Positions 1 through 8,464 of a stretch of DNA of 64,000 nucleotides are shown here, in pieces (within the stretch, counting starts at the first letter, position 1; each line of letters starts with the position of its first letter). The stretch comes from an uncultured Candidatus Melainabacteria bacterium (GTDB taxonomy: Bacteria > Cyanobacteriota > Vampirovibrionia > Gastranaerophilales > Gastranaerophilaceae), in the NCBI GenBank assembly GCA_934700335.1, contig CAKUXM010000004.1, positions 62,001-126,000 of the forward strand. The letters are read 5' to 3'. The notes beneath the pieces were generated by a model. It was not told the DNA's origin, searched no databases, and saw only the letters and a program-made list of their open reading frames with translations. The translations under genes and the position numbers were made by a program.

Positions 1-104
1 TTTATTATATGGGATATTTTAAAATGTGCAACAATCTTAACTAAAATTAATATTCTTCGGCTCTCTAATTTTGAAAAAGCCTGTCTTTAAAAGGTTTTAG
101 CAAA

Positions 105-132
105 TTGAAAAATTTTACAAAATTGTTATAAT
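105..132 (+). promoter_or_regulatory. sigma70-type promoter for gatD
   Basis: TTGAAA (105-110), a 16-bp spacer and TATAAT (127-132), with TG at 124-125 giving an extended -10. Transcription would start near 139, about 60 bases ahead of the gatD start codon. Seen directly; activity is inferred. Confidence 0.6.
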
Positions 133-159
133 TTGAAATAAATTATGAAAATTTATTTC

Positions 160-188
160 AAACCATGCCCGAAAGCATGGTTTTTGTT
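160..188 (+). terminator. Terminator-like hairpin in the gatD leader
   Basis: A 9-bp stem (160-168 with 175-183; core AACCATGC / GCATGGTT), loop CCGAAA, followed by a T-rich tail. It sits between the promoter at 105-132 and the gatD ATG at 200. It either ends an upstream transcript or acts as an attenuator of gatD. No coding region was seen in bases 1-104. Confidence 0.5.
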
Positions 189-199
189 ATACTAAAGGC

Positions 200-925
200 A
201 TGGAAGATAAGAATTTAGAAATAACAATATGTCATTTATATCCTAAATTACTAAATTTATATGGTGATATTGGGAATATAAAAGCCTTGAAATTCAGAGC
301 AGAAAAAAGAGGTATCAAGGTTAACTTGATAGAAGTTAATATTGGAGAAGAAATTCCTAATGCTGATATCTACTTTATTGGTGGCGGACAAGACAGACAA
401 CAAGTTGATGTTTCTAATGAACTTCAAAAACATAAAAGTTTTTTGACACAAAAGAGAGATGAAAACAAAGTCTTTTTAACTATTTGTGGCGGATATCAAC
501 TTTTGGCAGACTATTTCCAAACTATTGGCGGTGAAAAATTAATGGGTATAAGCCTTATAAGCGGTTATACTATTGGCGGCAAAAAAAGATTTATCGGAAA
601 TGTTACAGCTAAAACTGATTTTCTGACACCTAATACACTTGTAGGCTTTGAAAACCATTCAGGTAGAACTTATCTTACAGGTGATACAAAACCACTTGCC
701 AAAATTGTAATTGGTAATGGTAATAATGGTGAAGACATGTTTGAAGGCGCAAGATATAAAAATGTTTTCGGAACATATTTACACGGCTCTTTTTTACCTA
801 AAAATCCTCATTTTACAGATTACTTAATCAAATTGGCGTTGGGTGGAGAAGATATTGAACTTCCTCATCTTGATGACACATTAGAGATGAATGCTCACAA
901 TAGCCTTGTAGGAAAAGATTACTAA
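200..925 (+). CDS. gatD: GatD-like glutamine amidotransferase (lipid II isoglutaminyl synthase subunit)
   Basis: Type 1 glutamine amidotransferase of the CobB/CobQ-like GatD group. In this family GatD releases ammonia from glutamine for MurT, which amidates the D-Glu of lipid II in the cytoplasm. Seen: the nucleophile elbow LTICGGYQ places the catalytic Cys at residue 96 and YLHGSFLP the His at 195; 241 residues is the normal size. Its TAA overlaps the next ATG by one base. murT usually lies beside gatD and could be left of the window. The start at 200 has a badly spaced AAAGG, but the N-terminus (ITICHLYPKLLNLYGD) fits the family. A cobyric-acid-synthase-like role is the alternative. Confidence 0.82.
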   Translation: MEDKNLEITICHLYPKLLNLYGDIGNIKALKFRAEKRGIKVNLIEVNIGEEIPNADIYFIGGGQDRQQVDVSNELQKHKSFLTQKRDENKVFLTICGGYQLLADYFQTIGGEKLMGISLISGYTIGGKKRFIGNVTAKTDFLTPNTLVGFENHSGRTYLTGDTKPLAKIVIGNGNNGEDMFEGARYKNVFGTYLHGSFLPKNPHFTDYLIKLALGGEDIELPHLDDTLEMNAHNSLVGKDY

Positions 926-1908
926 TGAATAAGAGAAAAATTTTTGCACTACTTGTTACAATATTTTTTCTTATTTTAATTTTTTATAAATTAGATGTAA
1001 GCGAACTTATCTCCACATTTAAAGTTTTTGATTTTAAAAACCTTTGGCTAATTATAATTTTATACATGTTATCAATGTATATTAGAGGTTTTCGTTGGAA
1101 AGCCTTGTTTTTAGACGATAAAAAATATTCGGCACTAGAACTTTCAGAAAATTTTGTTACTGGTATATTTTTAAATATCTTTTTACCGGCAAGAGGCGGA
1201 GACTTGTATAGAGCTTATCAACTAGGCGCAACAAAAGACGAAAAGAAAATGAAGGTTTTGGGCTCAATTTTGATTGAACGAACTTTTGACGGAATTTGCG
1301 TATTTTTGATTTTACTGTTTGCAGTCGTTATGTATTGCAAGACAAAATGGATAATAAATTTATCTTATACTGTTGGAACACTTTTTATCGGAAGCTTTGT
1401 ATCTTTTTATTTAATTTATAAATACAATAAGTTAGATTTTATATTTGGAAAGATTAAAAACTTAGCAATAAAATTTTTACCTCAAAAATACCACAAAAAA
1501 ATTTCAAACATTTTTGAATTTATAAATAGTCAGTTAAATAATTTTGTAGAAGGGTTTAAAGCGCTAAATTCTTTCAAATACACATTTAAAGCATTTTTGT
1601 TTAGTGCACTTGCGTGGGGAATTGAATGCGTTGTTGCATATTTGATAATAAATAGTTTTCATATGCAAATTGGTTTTGCGGCATCATTGTTTGTAATTAG
1701 CTTAATTTCTTTTTCTACAATGATACCTTCTGCAAGCTCATTTGTTGGACCTTATCAATATGCGTATATTTTAGCATTGGGAATTTTTGGAATTGATAAA
1801 TCAACAACACTTGGAATTTCTACAATTCACCAAAGCATTTTGCTTTTAACACAAGGCTTGATGTGCAGTTATATTGTTTTGAAAAATAACTTTTTTGGTA
1901 AGAAATAA
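925..1908 (+). CDS. Flippase-like integral membrane protein (UPF0104 / LPG synthase TM family)
   Basis: A 327-residue polytopic membrane protein with about seven hydrophobic segments. It resembles the UPF0104 / lysylphosphatidylglycerol-synthase transmembrane family; the loop RGFRWKALF after the second segment, the LPARGGDLYRAYQLG stretch near residue 90 and the SILIERTFDG helix are typical. Members are linked to lipid or glycolipid flipping; the substrate cannot be told here. Translation is probably coupled to gatD because the start codon overlaps the gatD stop (TAATG). The pairing suggests an envelope role, which is inference. Confidence 0.75.
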   Translation: MNKRKIFALLVTIFFLILIFYKLDVSELISTFKVFDFKNLWLIIILYMLSMYIRGFRWKALFLDDKKYSALELSENFVTGIFLNIFLPARGGDLYRAYQLGATKDEKKMKVLGSILIERTFDGICVFLILLFAVVMYCKTKWIINLSYTVGTLFIGSFVSFYLIYKYNKLDFIFGKIKNLAIKFLPQKYHKKISNIFEFINSQLNNFVEGFKALNSFKYTFKAFLFSALAWGIECVVAYLIINSFHMQIGFAASLFVISLISFSTMIPSASSFVGPYQYAYILALGIFGIDKSTTLGISTIHQSILLLTQGLMCSYIVLKNNFFGKK

Positions 1909-1963
1909 AAATTTTGCAATAAAATATTAAAGTTATACAATATTATAGAATAGGAGAATTAAT

Positions 1964-3382
1964 ATGTATAATCCAAAGTCTTTAAAAGCTGAAGAATTTA
2001 TATCAGACGAAGAAATTAATAGCACGTTAGACTATGCTGAAAAAAATAAAAATAATGTTGAATTAATAGATGAAATTTTAGAAAAAGCAAGAGAAAGAAA
2101 AGGCTTAAATCACAGAGAAGCGTCTGTACTTTTGGCTTGCGAAGACGAAGAAAAAAATAAAGAAATTTATAAACTAGCAGAACAAATTAAAAAAGATTTT
2201 TACGGAAATAGAATTGTACTATTTGCACCTTTATATCTTTCAAACTACTGCGTAAACGGTTGTGTTTATTGTCCTTACCACGCAAAAAATAAACACATTC
2301 CTAGAAAAAAAATGACACAAGAAGAGATTGAAAGAGAAGTTATAGCTCTTCAAGATATGGGACATAAACGACTTGCAATTGAAACAGGCGAAGACCCAGT
2401 TAATAATCCTATCGAATATATTTTGGAAAGCTTAAAAACAATTTATAGCGTTAAACATAAAAACGGCGCTATTCGTCGTGCGAATGTTAATATTGCAGCT
2501 ACAACCGTTGAAAATTATAGAAAATTAAAAGAAGCTGGAATTGGTACATATATACTGTTCCAAGAAACTTATAATAAAGAAAGATACGAAAGACTTCACC
2601 CAACAGGACCAAAACATAATTATGATTACCATACAGAAGCAATGGATAGAGCAATGGAAGGCGGAATTGATGATGTAGGATTGGGAGTACTTTATGGACT
2701 TTCAACTTATAAATACGAATTTGCAGCACAACTAATGCACGCTGAACATTTGGAAGCAGTTCACGGAGTTGGACCACATACAATTAGTGTTCCTAGAATT
2801 AGAAAAGCAGACGATATTGACCCAAGCACATTTAAAAACGGTATTGATGACGATACTTTCTGTAAGATTGTTGCATGTATCAGAATTGCTGTTCCTTATA
2901 CGGGTATGATTGTTTCTACAAGAGAGTCAAAAGAAGTTAGAGAAAGAGTTTTACATTTAGGTATTTCACAAATTTCAGGGGGCTCTAAAACATCTGTTGG
3001 TGGGTATAATGAACAAGATTATACAGAAGAAGATTCATCTCAATTTGATGTTACAGATAAAAGAACTCTTGATGAAGTTATAAAATGGCTAATGGAAATC
3101 GGATATTTGCCAAGCTTTTGTACTGCTTGCTATAGAGAAGGTCGAACTGGCGAAAGATTTATGGATATTTGTAAATCAAAACAAATCCAAAATTTCTGCC
3201 ACCCAAATGCAATCATGACTTTAAAAGAATATTTGGAAGATTACGCTAAAGAAGATACTAAAGAAGTTGGTAATAAATTAATTGAAAAAGAACTTGAAAC
3301 TCTTGAAAGCGAAAAGGTAAAAGAATTAACAAAGGAAAATGTTGAAAAAATCGCTAAGGGTGAAAGAGATTTTCGATTTTAG
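1964..3382 (+). CDS. hydG: [FeFe]-hydrogenase maturase HydG (radical SAM tyrosine lyase)
   Basis: HydG cleaves tyrosine with S-adenosylmethionine to give the CO and CN ligands of the [FeFe]-hydrogenase H-cluster. Seen: the radical SAM CX3CX2C at Cys 96, 100 and 103 (NYCVNGCVYCPYH), and the C-terminal second-cluster region with CTAC, then DICKSK and FCHPNA. That C-terminal cluster separates HydG from ThiH. The length of 472 residues matches the family. A good Shine-Dalgarno (TAGGAG) precedes ATG 1964. No hydE, hydF or hydrogenase gene is adjacent, so the partners lie elsewhere. It implies an anaerobe that makes or uses H2. Confidence 0.95.
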   Translation: MYNPKSLKAEEFISDEEINSTLDYAEKNKNNVELIDEILEKARERKGLNHREASVLLACEDEEKNKEIYKLAEQIKKDFYGNRIVLFAPLYLSNYCVNGCVYCPYHAKNKHIPRKKMTQEEIEREVIALQDMGHKRLAIETGEDPVNNPIEYILESLKTIYSVKHKNGAIRRANVNIAATTVENYRKLKEAGIGTYILFQETYNKERYERLHPTGPKHNYDYHTEAMDRAMEGGIDDVGLGVLYGLSTYKYEFAAQLMHAEHLEAVHGVGPHTISVPRIRKADDIDPSTFKNGIDDDTFCKIVACIRIAVPYTGMIVSTRESKEVRERVLHLGISQISGGSKTSVGGYNEQDYTEEDSSQFDVTDKRTLDEVIKWLMEIGYLPSFCTACYREGRTGERFMDICKSKQIQNFCHPNAIMTLKEYLEDYAKEDTKEVGNKLIEKELETLESEKVKELTKENVEKIAKGERDFRF

Positions 3383-3547
3383 AGTAATGGCAAAACTTTA
3401 GACATCGTTCTTAAACACCTAATAATAAAGAGTTTTGAATAAAGGGCTAAAAATTTCACACACAGACACCTGAGCCTTCAAAGATTGTATTGACATATTA
3501 ATAAACACTAGACTAGAACTTGTTGTAAAACCATTCACTATTTACCG

Positions 3548-4402
3548 CTATGTCGTCAAAACCAAGATTGAGCCGACAATCATTATCACTGTACCAATAA
3601 TCTTTTTCGTCATATCGGTTTCGTGAAACATCTTAAATCCCAAAAATAATGCCACCAAAGTTGACAACTGGAACAAAGCCAAAGCAAAACCTACATTCAT
3701 ATTATCAAACACGTAATTTGTAGATAACTGCATAACCGCAAGGCAAGTAGCCACAATCACGTAATCCTTCAAGCAACTCTTTTCAACTCTCTCAAAGCCT
3801 TTTCTAAAACAGAGTAACAACACAAATGAAAACAATGCTCCGGAAAAACACCACAAATAAAACGAGATTTCAGGTGAAGAAAGTACAATAACCTTTTTCA
3901 AAAACCCTGCCTCTATCCCTGTCAGGAGTAACGCCAAAAATCTCAACTGTATATCACGTCGCTTAAAGAGAGCAAGTGAAAAACCTTCCTTTGTTGCATC
4001 AAAAACAAACCAGCTTCCCCATATAATCAAAATCATGCCAGCAAAACCGAGCAACGTAGGAATTTCGCCAAGCAAAAAGAAAGCAGTAACTAACCCAACA
4101 ATACATTTATAAGAATTAATAGGTCCAAGTACAGATAAATCCCCACTTTGTAGAGCCTTAATCAAGCATGCAGTCCCTGTAGAACAAAGCATACCGGCAA
4201 AAAACGCATTGCCGTAAACATTCGCACCAATATGTGTCCAATCAGTATTCATCACAAACGGAATACAACACAAGCTCATAAAGGCATAAATATAAAAATT
4301 GCTCACAATTGCAGAATTCTTTTGCACAATTTTTTTTTGAAAAGCATTAGCTACTGGATTTGAAATTATTCTTAAAAATAACGTTATATAAGTAAAAATC
4401 AT
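3548..4402 (-). CDS. EamA/DMT-superfamily transporter
   Basis: A 284-residue membrane protein with about ten hydrophobic segments in two similar halves, as in drug/metabolite transporters of the EamA type. The glycine-rich ends of helices (VLGPINSYKCIVGLVTAFFLLGEIP in the first half, a matching ALFQLSTLVALFLGFKMFHE in the second) show the internal duplication. The substrate is unknown. It is divergent from the acyl-CoA ligase gene. There is no Shine-Dalgarno; instead a TACAAT box lies seven bases before the ATG, suggesting a leaderless mRNA. The 165 bp between hydG and this gene hold nothing I recognise. Confidence 0.8.
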   Translation of the reverse strand: MIFTYITLFLRIISNPVANAFQKKIVQKNSAIVSNFYIYAFMSLCCIPFVMNTDWTHIGANVYGNAFFAGMLCSTGTACLIKALQSGDLSVLGPINSYKCIVGLVTAFFLLGEIPTLLGFAGMILIIWGSWFVFDATKEGFSLALFKRRDIQLRFLALLLTGIEAGFLKKVIVLSSPEISFYLWCFSGALFSFVLLLCFRKGFERVEKSCLKDYVIVATCLAVMQLSTNYVFDNMNVGFALALFQLSTLVALFLGFKMFHETDMTKKIIGTVIMIVGSILVLTT

Positions 4403-4409
4403 ATTAAAG

Positions 4410-4418
4410 ATTGTATCA
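4410..4418 (-). promoter_or_regulatory. -10 box of the DMT transporter gene (leaderless arrangement)
   Basis: On the minus strand TACAAT (4415 to 4410) is preceded by TGA, an extended -10 context, and ends seven bases before the ATG at 4402. No ribosome-binding site lies between. No good -35 is visible. Confidence 0.4.
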
Positions 4419-4444
4419 AAAAATTAGGAATTTTAAAATTTTTG

Positions 4445-4453
4445 TGGTATAGT
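4445..4453 (+). promoter_or_regulatory. Extended -10 promoter of the acyl-CoA ligase gene
   Basis: TGGTATAGT: a TG pair at 4445-4446 and TATAGT at 4448-4453, with no clear -35. Transcription would start near 4460, leaving a short leader with Shine-Dalgarno TAGGAG before ATG 4486. Confidence 0.45.
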
Positions 4454-4485
4454 CGTATGGGCAAATTTTATAGGAGATAATAAGA

Positions 4486-6144
4486 ATGGAAAATACATTA
4501 TTATTTATTGAAAGAAAATTAAAAAAGCTTGAAGGTGGTATTGCATTAGGTATGAAATCACATTTAGGCTGGAGGGAATTAACTTTCAAAGGTCTGGATA
4601 TACTATCAAAAAGATTGGCAAATTATTTAATCGAAATCGGTATAGACAAAGGGGACAAATTGTCTATTCTTTCAGAATCAATGCCTGAATGGGGTGCTGC
4701 ATTATTCGCATCTACAATGGCTGGTTCTATAACAATCCCTCTTGATATTAAATTAACAGAATACGAGTTAAAATCAATTCTTTCAGACTGTCAACCAAAA
4801 GTTATGCTTGTATCATCAACATACTTGCCAATGGCAATAAAATTGAAAGAAACAATCAAATCAATTGAACACATCATCATCATTAACGATGCAGGTTCTA
4901 TCAAGGATTATCCAAGCATTTACACACTTGAAGACAAACCAAACAGAAAATGGCGTCATAGAAATATAAATTCTACAGCGTTAATTATTTATACATCAGG
5001 TACAACAGGCAACCCTAAAGGTGTTGAGATTTCATTCAGAAACATTTTAGCGCAAGTAAAGGCTATGGGACCTTGCTTTAATATGGGACCAAATGATAGA
5101 CTTTTATCAATCTTACCGATGAATCATTTATTTGAGTTAACAGTGGGATTTTTAACGTTTTTGAGCTTAGGTACTTCAATTTACTATTCAAAGAGTTTAA
5201 AACCAAAAGACATCTTTGAATTAATGGAAGAAAAACAAATCACGTTCATGATTGTTGTTCCTGCATTCATGAAGCTTCTTGAATCAAGCATACATGCTGA
5301 ATTACGTTCAAAATCAATATTTGCAAGAAGAATATTTGATATCAAATATCAATTAGCAAAATTTATCAAGTTCAAAAAAATTAAAAAATTAATGTTTAGA
5401 GATATTCATAAAAAATTTGGTGGTAAATTCAAGGGATTCTTATCAGGAGGAGCTCCATTAGATATAAAAGCTGCTAAATTCTTTGAAAACATTGGTATGA
5501 CAATCTATGAAGGTTACGGACTATCAGAAGCAAGCCCTGTTGTTTCATTGAACACAAATGAAGCTCGCAAACTTGGTTCTGTTGGTAAACCTCTTTCTAA
5601 CGTAATAGCAAAGATTGATTCTGAAACAGGAGAATTACTTGTTAAAGGCGACAACGTTATGAAGGGATACTATAACAAACCTGACATGACAGACGAAGTT
5701 ATTACTCCGGACGGTTGGTTACACACTGGTGATATCGCTAAAATCGACAAAGATGGCTTTATTTGGATTACCGGACGTATCAAAAATATGATTGTACTTT
5801 CTGGAGGTAAAAAAGTATTCCCAGAAGAAATTGAAGCACTTCTTGAAAAAAATCCAAACTTCCAAGAAGTTTGTGCATTGGGTGCAAAACGTAAAAACGG
5901 TCAAAAAGACGGCTGTGAAGATATTTACGTATTTGTAAGACCAAAACAATATATTTATGATGAACGTGGAGGAAATCTTGAAGATGTTGAAAAATTCGTA
6001 AAATATGAAGTTAAAGAAATGTCTAAACAGCTTTCACACTTCAAAAGACCTAACAACATTTTCTTGATGAACGAACCAATGCCAAGAACTGCGACATCAA
6101 AAATTAAACGAAGAGAAATTAAGCAAATGTTTAATTTAGACTAA
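4486..6144 (+). CDS. Long-chain acyl-CoA synthetase / AMP-forming ligase
   Basis: A 552-residue adenylate-forming enzyme of the ANL superfamily, likely activating fatty acids with ATP and CoA. Seen in order: the P-loop IIYTSGTTGNPKG near residue 167, the GYGLSEASP motif, GWLHTGDIAKIDKDGF with the nucleotide-binding Asp, and the hinge/A8 stretch TGRIKNMIVLSGGKKVFPEE; the C-terminus has the catalytic lysine context (PRTATSKIKRREI). FadD-like ligase is the best reading, but acyl-ACP synthetase or another carboxylate ligase cannot be excluded. The SulP transporter gene follows after 26 bp and is probably co-transcribed. Confidence 0.85.
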   Translation: MENTLLFIERKLKKLEGGIALGMKSHLGWRELTFKGLDILSKRLANYLIEIGIDKGDKLSILSESMPEWGAALFASTMAGSITIPLDIKLTEYELKSILSDCQPKVMLVSSTYLPMAIKLKETIKSIEHIIIINDAGSIKDYPSIYTLEDKPNRKWRHRNINSTALIIYTSGTTGNPKGVEISFRNILAQVKAMGPCFNMGPNDRLLSILPMNHLFELTVGFLTFLSLGTSIYYSKSLKPKDIFELMEEKQITFMIVVPAFMKLLESSIHAELRSKSIFARRIFDIKYQLAKFIKFKKIKKLMFRDIHKKFGGKFKGFLSGGAPLDIKAAKFFENIGMTIYEGYGLSEASPVVSLNTNEARKLGSVGKPLSNVIAKIDSETGELLVKGDNVMKGYYNKPDMTDEVITPDGWLHTGDIAKIDKDGFIWITGRIKNMIVLSGGKKVFPEEIEALLEKNPNFQEVCALGAKRKNGQKDGCEDIYVFVRPKQYIYDERGGNLEDVEKFVKYEVKEMSKQLSHFKRPNNIFLMNEPMPRTATSKIKRREIKQMFNLD

Positions 6145-6170
6145 TTAAATAAAATAGTAAAGGATTGAAT

Positions 6171-7760
6171 ATGGAAAATACAAAATTTTTCTCTAATATA
6201 AAGGGAAATATCTTTGGAGGTATAACAGCCGGCGTAATCGCGTTGCCATTGGCATTAGCATTTGGAGTAGCAAGTGGATTAGGCGCAACAGCAGGTTTGT
6301 ACGGCGCAATCTTTGTGGGCTTCTTTGCAGCGTTGTTCGGAGGAACACCTACACAGGTTTCTGGTCCAACTGGTCCAATGACTGTTGTTGTGGCAGGGTT
6401 AGTGCTTTTATATCCAGACAATCCTTCTACTATTTTTATGGCAATATTTTTAGCAGGTTTAATACAGATAGCTATTTCGTTTACACAACTCGCTAACTTA
6501 ATAAAATACGTGCCATATCCTGTTATTTCAGGGTTTATGACAGGGATTGGAGTAATTATTATATTACTTCAATTAACACCTTTCTTCGGAATGGAGTATA
6601 CAGGTGCTCCGATTGAACACATTGTTTATTTCGTAAAACATTTAGACACAATCAATTATCAAGCGTTGATTTTAAGTGTATTGACATTGGCGATTGTGTT
6701 CTTTACACCAAAAAAGATTAATGAAAAAGTACCTTCAAGCTTAATTGCGTTGGTAGTTTGTACTGTTTTCAGTGTAATGATGAAATTTGACGTTGCTACA
6801 ATTGGCGAAATTCCTAGAGCATTTCCTTCAATTAAGATTGGAATGATTGGTTTTAATGAATTGAAAGCTATTCTTCCAGCGGCATTTTCTTTAGCGATTT
6901 TAGGTTGTATCGATTCACTTTTGACATCTCTTGTTGCTGATTCAATTACAAAGACAAAACATAATTCAAGAAAAGAAGTTTTCGGACAAGGCTTAGGTAA
7001 TGCTATTTCTGGTATATTTGGAGGCTTGGCAGGTGCAGGGGCTACAATGAGAACAGTTGTAAATATTAAGGCTGGAGCTACTGGAAACCTTTCAGGCGTA
7101 GTACACTCATTGTTTTTGATAAGTATTATATTATTCTTTGCACCATTGGCTTCACAAATTCCAATGGCAATACTTTCCGCTATATTGATTAAAGTAGGTA
7201 TTGATATTGTTGATTATAAATATTTGAAGGTTATCAAATTCTCGCCAAAGTCAGATTTAATTGTAATGATAGCAGTGTTCTTGTTAACTGTTTTATACGA
7301 TTTAATCTTTGCGGTTGGAGTTGGTATCGTACTTTCAGCTCTTTTATTTGCGGCAAAGGTATCAAAACATTTTGAGGTTAACCTTGAAGATACGGGCGAA
7401 ATGAGTGATTGTACAATTGATTGTAAGAATGGCGAAGTTACTGTATTAAAGGTTAATGGTATATTTTTCTTTGGATCAACGGCACAACTTGTTTCAAAGG
7501 TTGAAGAATCTTTTGATAGTAAAGCGATTGTGTTGGATTGTTCTGAGTTGAATTCGTTTGATATTTCAGCCGTTTTTGCGTTGGAAGATATTATTTTGAA
7601 ACTTCAAGATAAGAATATCAAAATCTTGTTAGTGCTTAAAAACAAACGATTGGCTGCAAAAATCTTAAAAATGGGATTGGAAGGTATTTTGACTAAGGAA
7701 GACATTAAGTTTTCAGTAAACCAAGCTGTTTCAAGAGCAAACTTTTTAATTCAAAATTAG
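6171..7760 (+). CDS. SulP-family anion transporter with STAS domain
   Basis: An inner-membrane anion transporter (sulfate, bicarbonate or similar). Roughly the first 400 residues are hydrophobic, with the SulP-type start GGITAGVIALPLALAFGVASG and the motif GPTGPMTVVVAG. The last 110 residues form a cytoplasmic STAS domain (VLDCSELNSFDISAVFALEDI). ATG 6171 is chosen because AAAGGA ends six bases upstream; an in-frame TTG six bases earlier touches that site. It follows the acyl-CoA ligase in the same direction. The last 15 bp overlap the 3' end of the convergent TspO-like gene. The substrate is not inferable. Confidence 0.9.
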   Translation: MENTKFFSNIKGNIFGGITAGVIALPLALAFGVASGLGATAGLYGAIFVGFFAALFGGTPTQVSGPTGPMTVVVAGLVLLYPDNPSTIFMAIFLAGLIQIAISFTQLANLIKYVPYPVISGFMTGIGVIIILLQLTPFFGMEYTGAPIEHIVYFVKHLDTINYQALILSVLTLAIVFFTPKKINEKVPSSLIALVVCTVFSVMMKFDVATIGEIPRAFPSIKIGMIGFNELKAILPAAFSLAILGCIDSLLTSLVADSITKTKHNSRKEVFGQGLGNAISGIFGGLAGAGATMRTVVNIKAGATGNLSGVVHSLFLISIILFFAPLASQIPMAILSAILIKVGIDIVDYKYLKVIKFSPKSDLIVMIAVFLLTVLYDLIFAVGVGIVLSALLFAAKVSKHFEVNLEDTGEMSDCTIDCKNGEVTVLKVNGIFFFGSTAQLVSKVEESFDSKAIVLDCSELNSFDISAVFALEDIILKLQDKNIKILLVLKNKRLAAKILKMGLEGILTKEDIKFSVNQAVSRANFLIQN

Positions 7761-8132
7761 GACTTGAGAATTAAGCCAAAGAGCGCAAGAAACCCAGATT
7801 ATATAAGGGACGAAAAGGAGCCCTGCTAATCGAGAGTACTTGAAGAATTCTAACATAGTAAGAAGGACAAGAACCCAAAGGATAGCGCAGATTATAAGAG
7901 CTAAGGCTATGTTGTGTAGAGTGAAGAATGCAGGCGACCAACATAAGTTAATAATAAGCTGAGAGAAGAAGAGGATAAGAGCTTTTCTTTTTTCAGCGAA
8001 TTTAAAGTCTCTAAATACACGAATAAAGGCAAAGGCCATAAAGATATATAGAACAGACCAAACAGCGGGGAAAACCCATTCTGGAGGTGTTATATATGGT
8101 TTTAAAAGTGAATGATACCAAATCGAGACCAT
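7746..8132 (-). CDS. TspO/MBR-family protein lacking the first membrane helix
   Basis: Tryptophan-rich sensory protein of the TspO family, which binds tetrapyrroles in the membrane. Seen: WYHSLLKPYITPPEWVFPAVW near the N-terminus and NLCWSPAFF in the middle, both family signatures. At 128 residues it is short: it begins where the family's loop after helix 1 begins, so four rather than five membrane segments remain. A stop codon in frame 12 bases upstream blocks extension, so the short form is real in this sequence, either a lineage trait or a 5' truncation. The Shine-Dalgarno is weak. Converges on the SulP gene. Confidence 0.75.
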   Translation of the reverse strand: MVSIWYHSLLKPYITPPEWVFPAVWSVLYIFMAFAFIRVFRDFKFAEKRKALILFFSQLIINLCWSPAFFTLHNIALALIICAILWVLVLLTMLEFFKYSRLAGLLFVPYIIWVSCALWLNSQVLILN

Positions 8133-8297
8133 ATTGATATTTTAACAGATTTTTGAAAAAAGTCATCACCCAAGTTATTAACTTTTGTAACAAAATTTAT
8201 ACATGCTGAAATTGGGTGTAAAAGAAATACTTTATATAGATGTAAGATACGAGAGACATTAATTGAACACGAGCAATTAGTTACGTATTTTATAAGA

Positions 8298-8378
8298 GAG
8301 AGAAATTCTACAAACCTACCCTAATTACCTTCCCTTCCTATAGAAAATTTTGAACTCCTTTAAAAGGAGTTTTTTTTT
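8298..8378 (+). ncRNA. Candidate small RNA with own promoter and terminator
   Basis: Between TspO and the next gene no coding region is seen. TTGAAC (8263-8268), a 17-bp spacer and TATTTT (8286-8291) form a possible promoter; a strong terminator ends at 8378. The predicted RNA is about 80 nt. It contains CCTTCCCTTCCT (8328-8339) and its terminator stem carries AACTCCTT, both complementary to Shine-Dalgarno sequences, as in small RNAs that block translation starts. Existence of the RNA is inference. Confidence 0.35.
8353..8378 (+). terminator. Rho-independent terminator
   Basis: AACTCCTT (8353-8360), loop TAA, AAGGAGTT (8364-8371), then an unbroken T run to 8378. It works only for plus-strand transcription, yet the nearest plus-strand gene ends about 590 bp upstream and the convergent TspO gene lies between, which suggests a small transcript starts in this gap. 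Confidence 0.8.
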
Positions 8379-8464
8379 GCGTGAAGGTAAAACAGTAGAT
8401 GCCAAATTAGCTCTTTAATTAGGAAACGACAGAGGGAAGAGTCGGCACAATGGCTTTAGCATTT

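Noticed and set aside
8011..8193. A frame that might supply the missing N-terminus of the TspO-like protein
   Set aside because: It is out of frame with the TspO gene and its extra residues do not resemble a TspO first helix closely enough to claim a frameshift.
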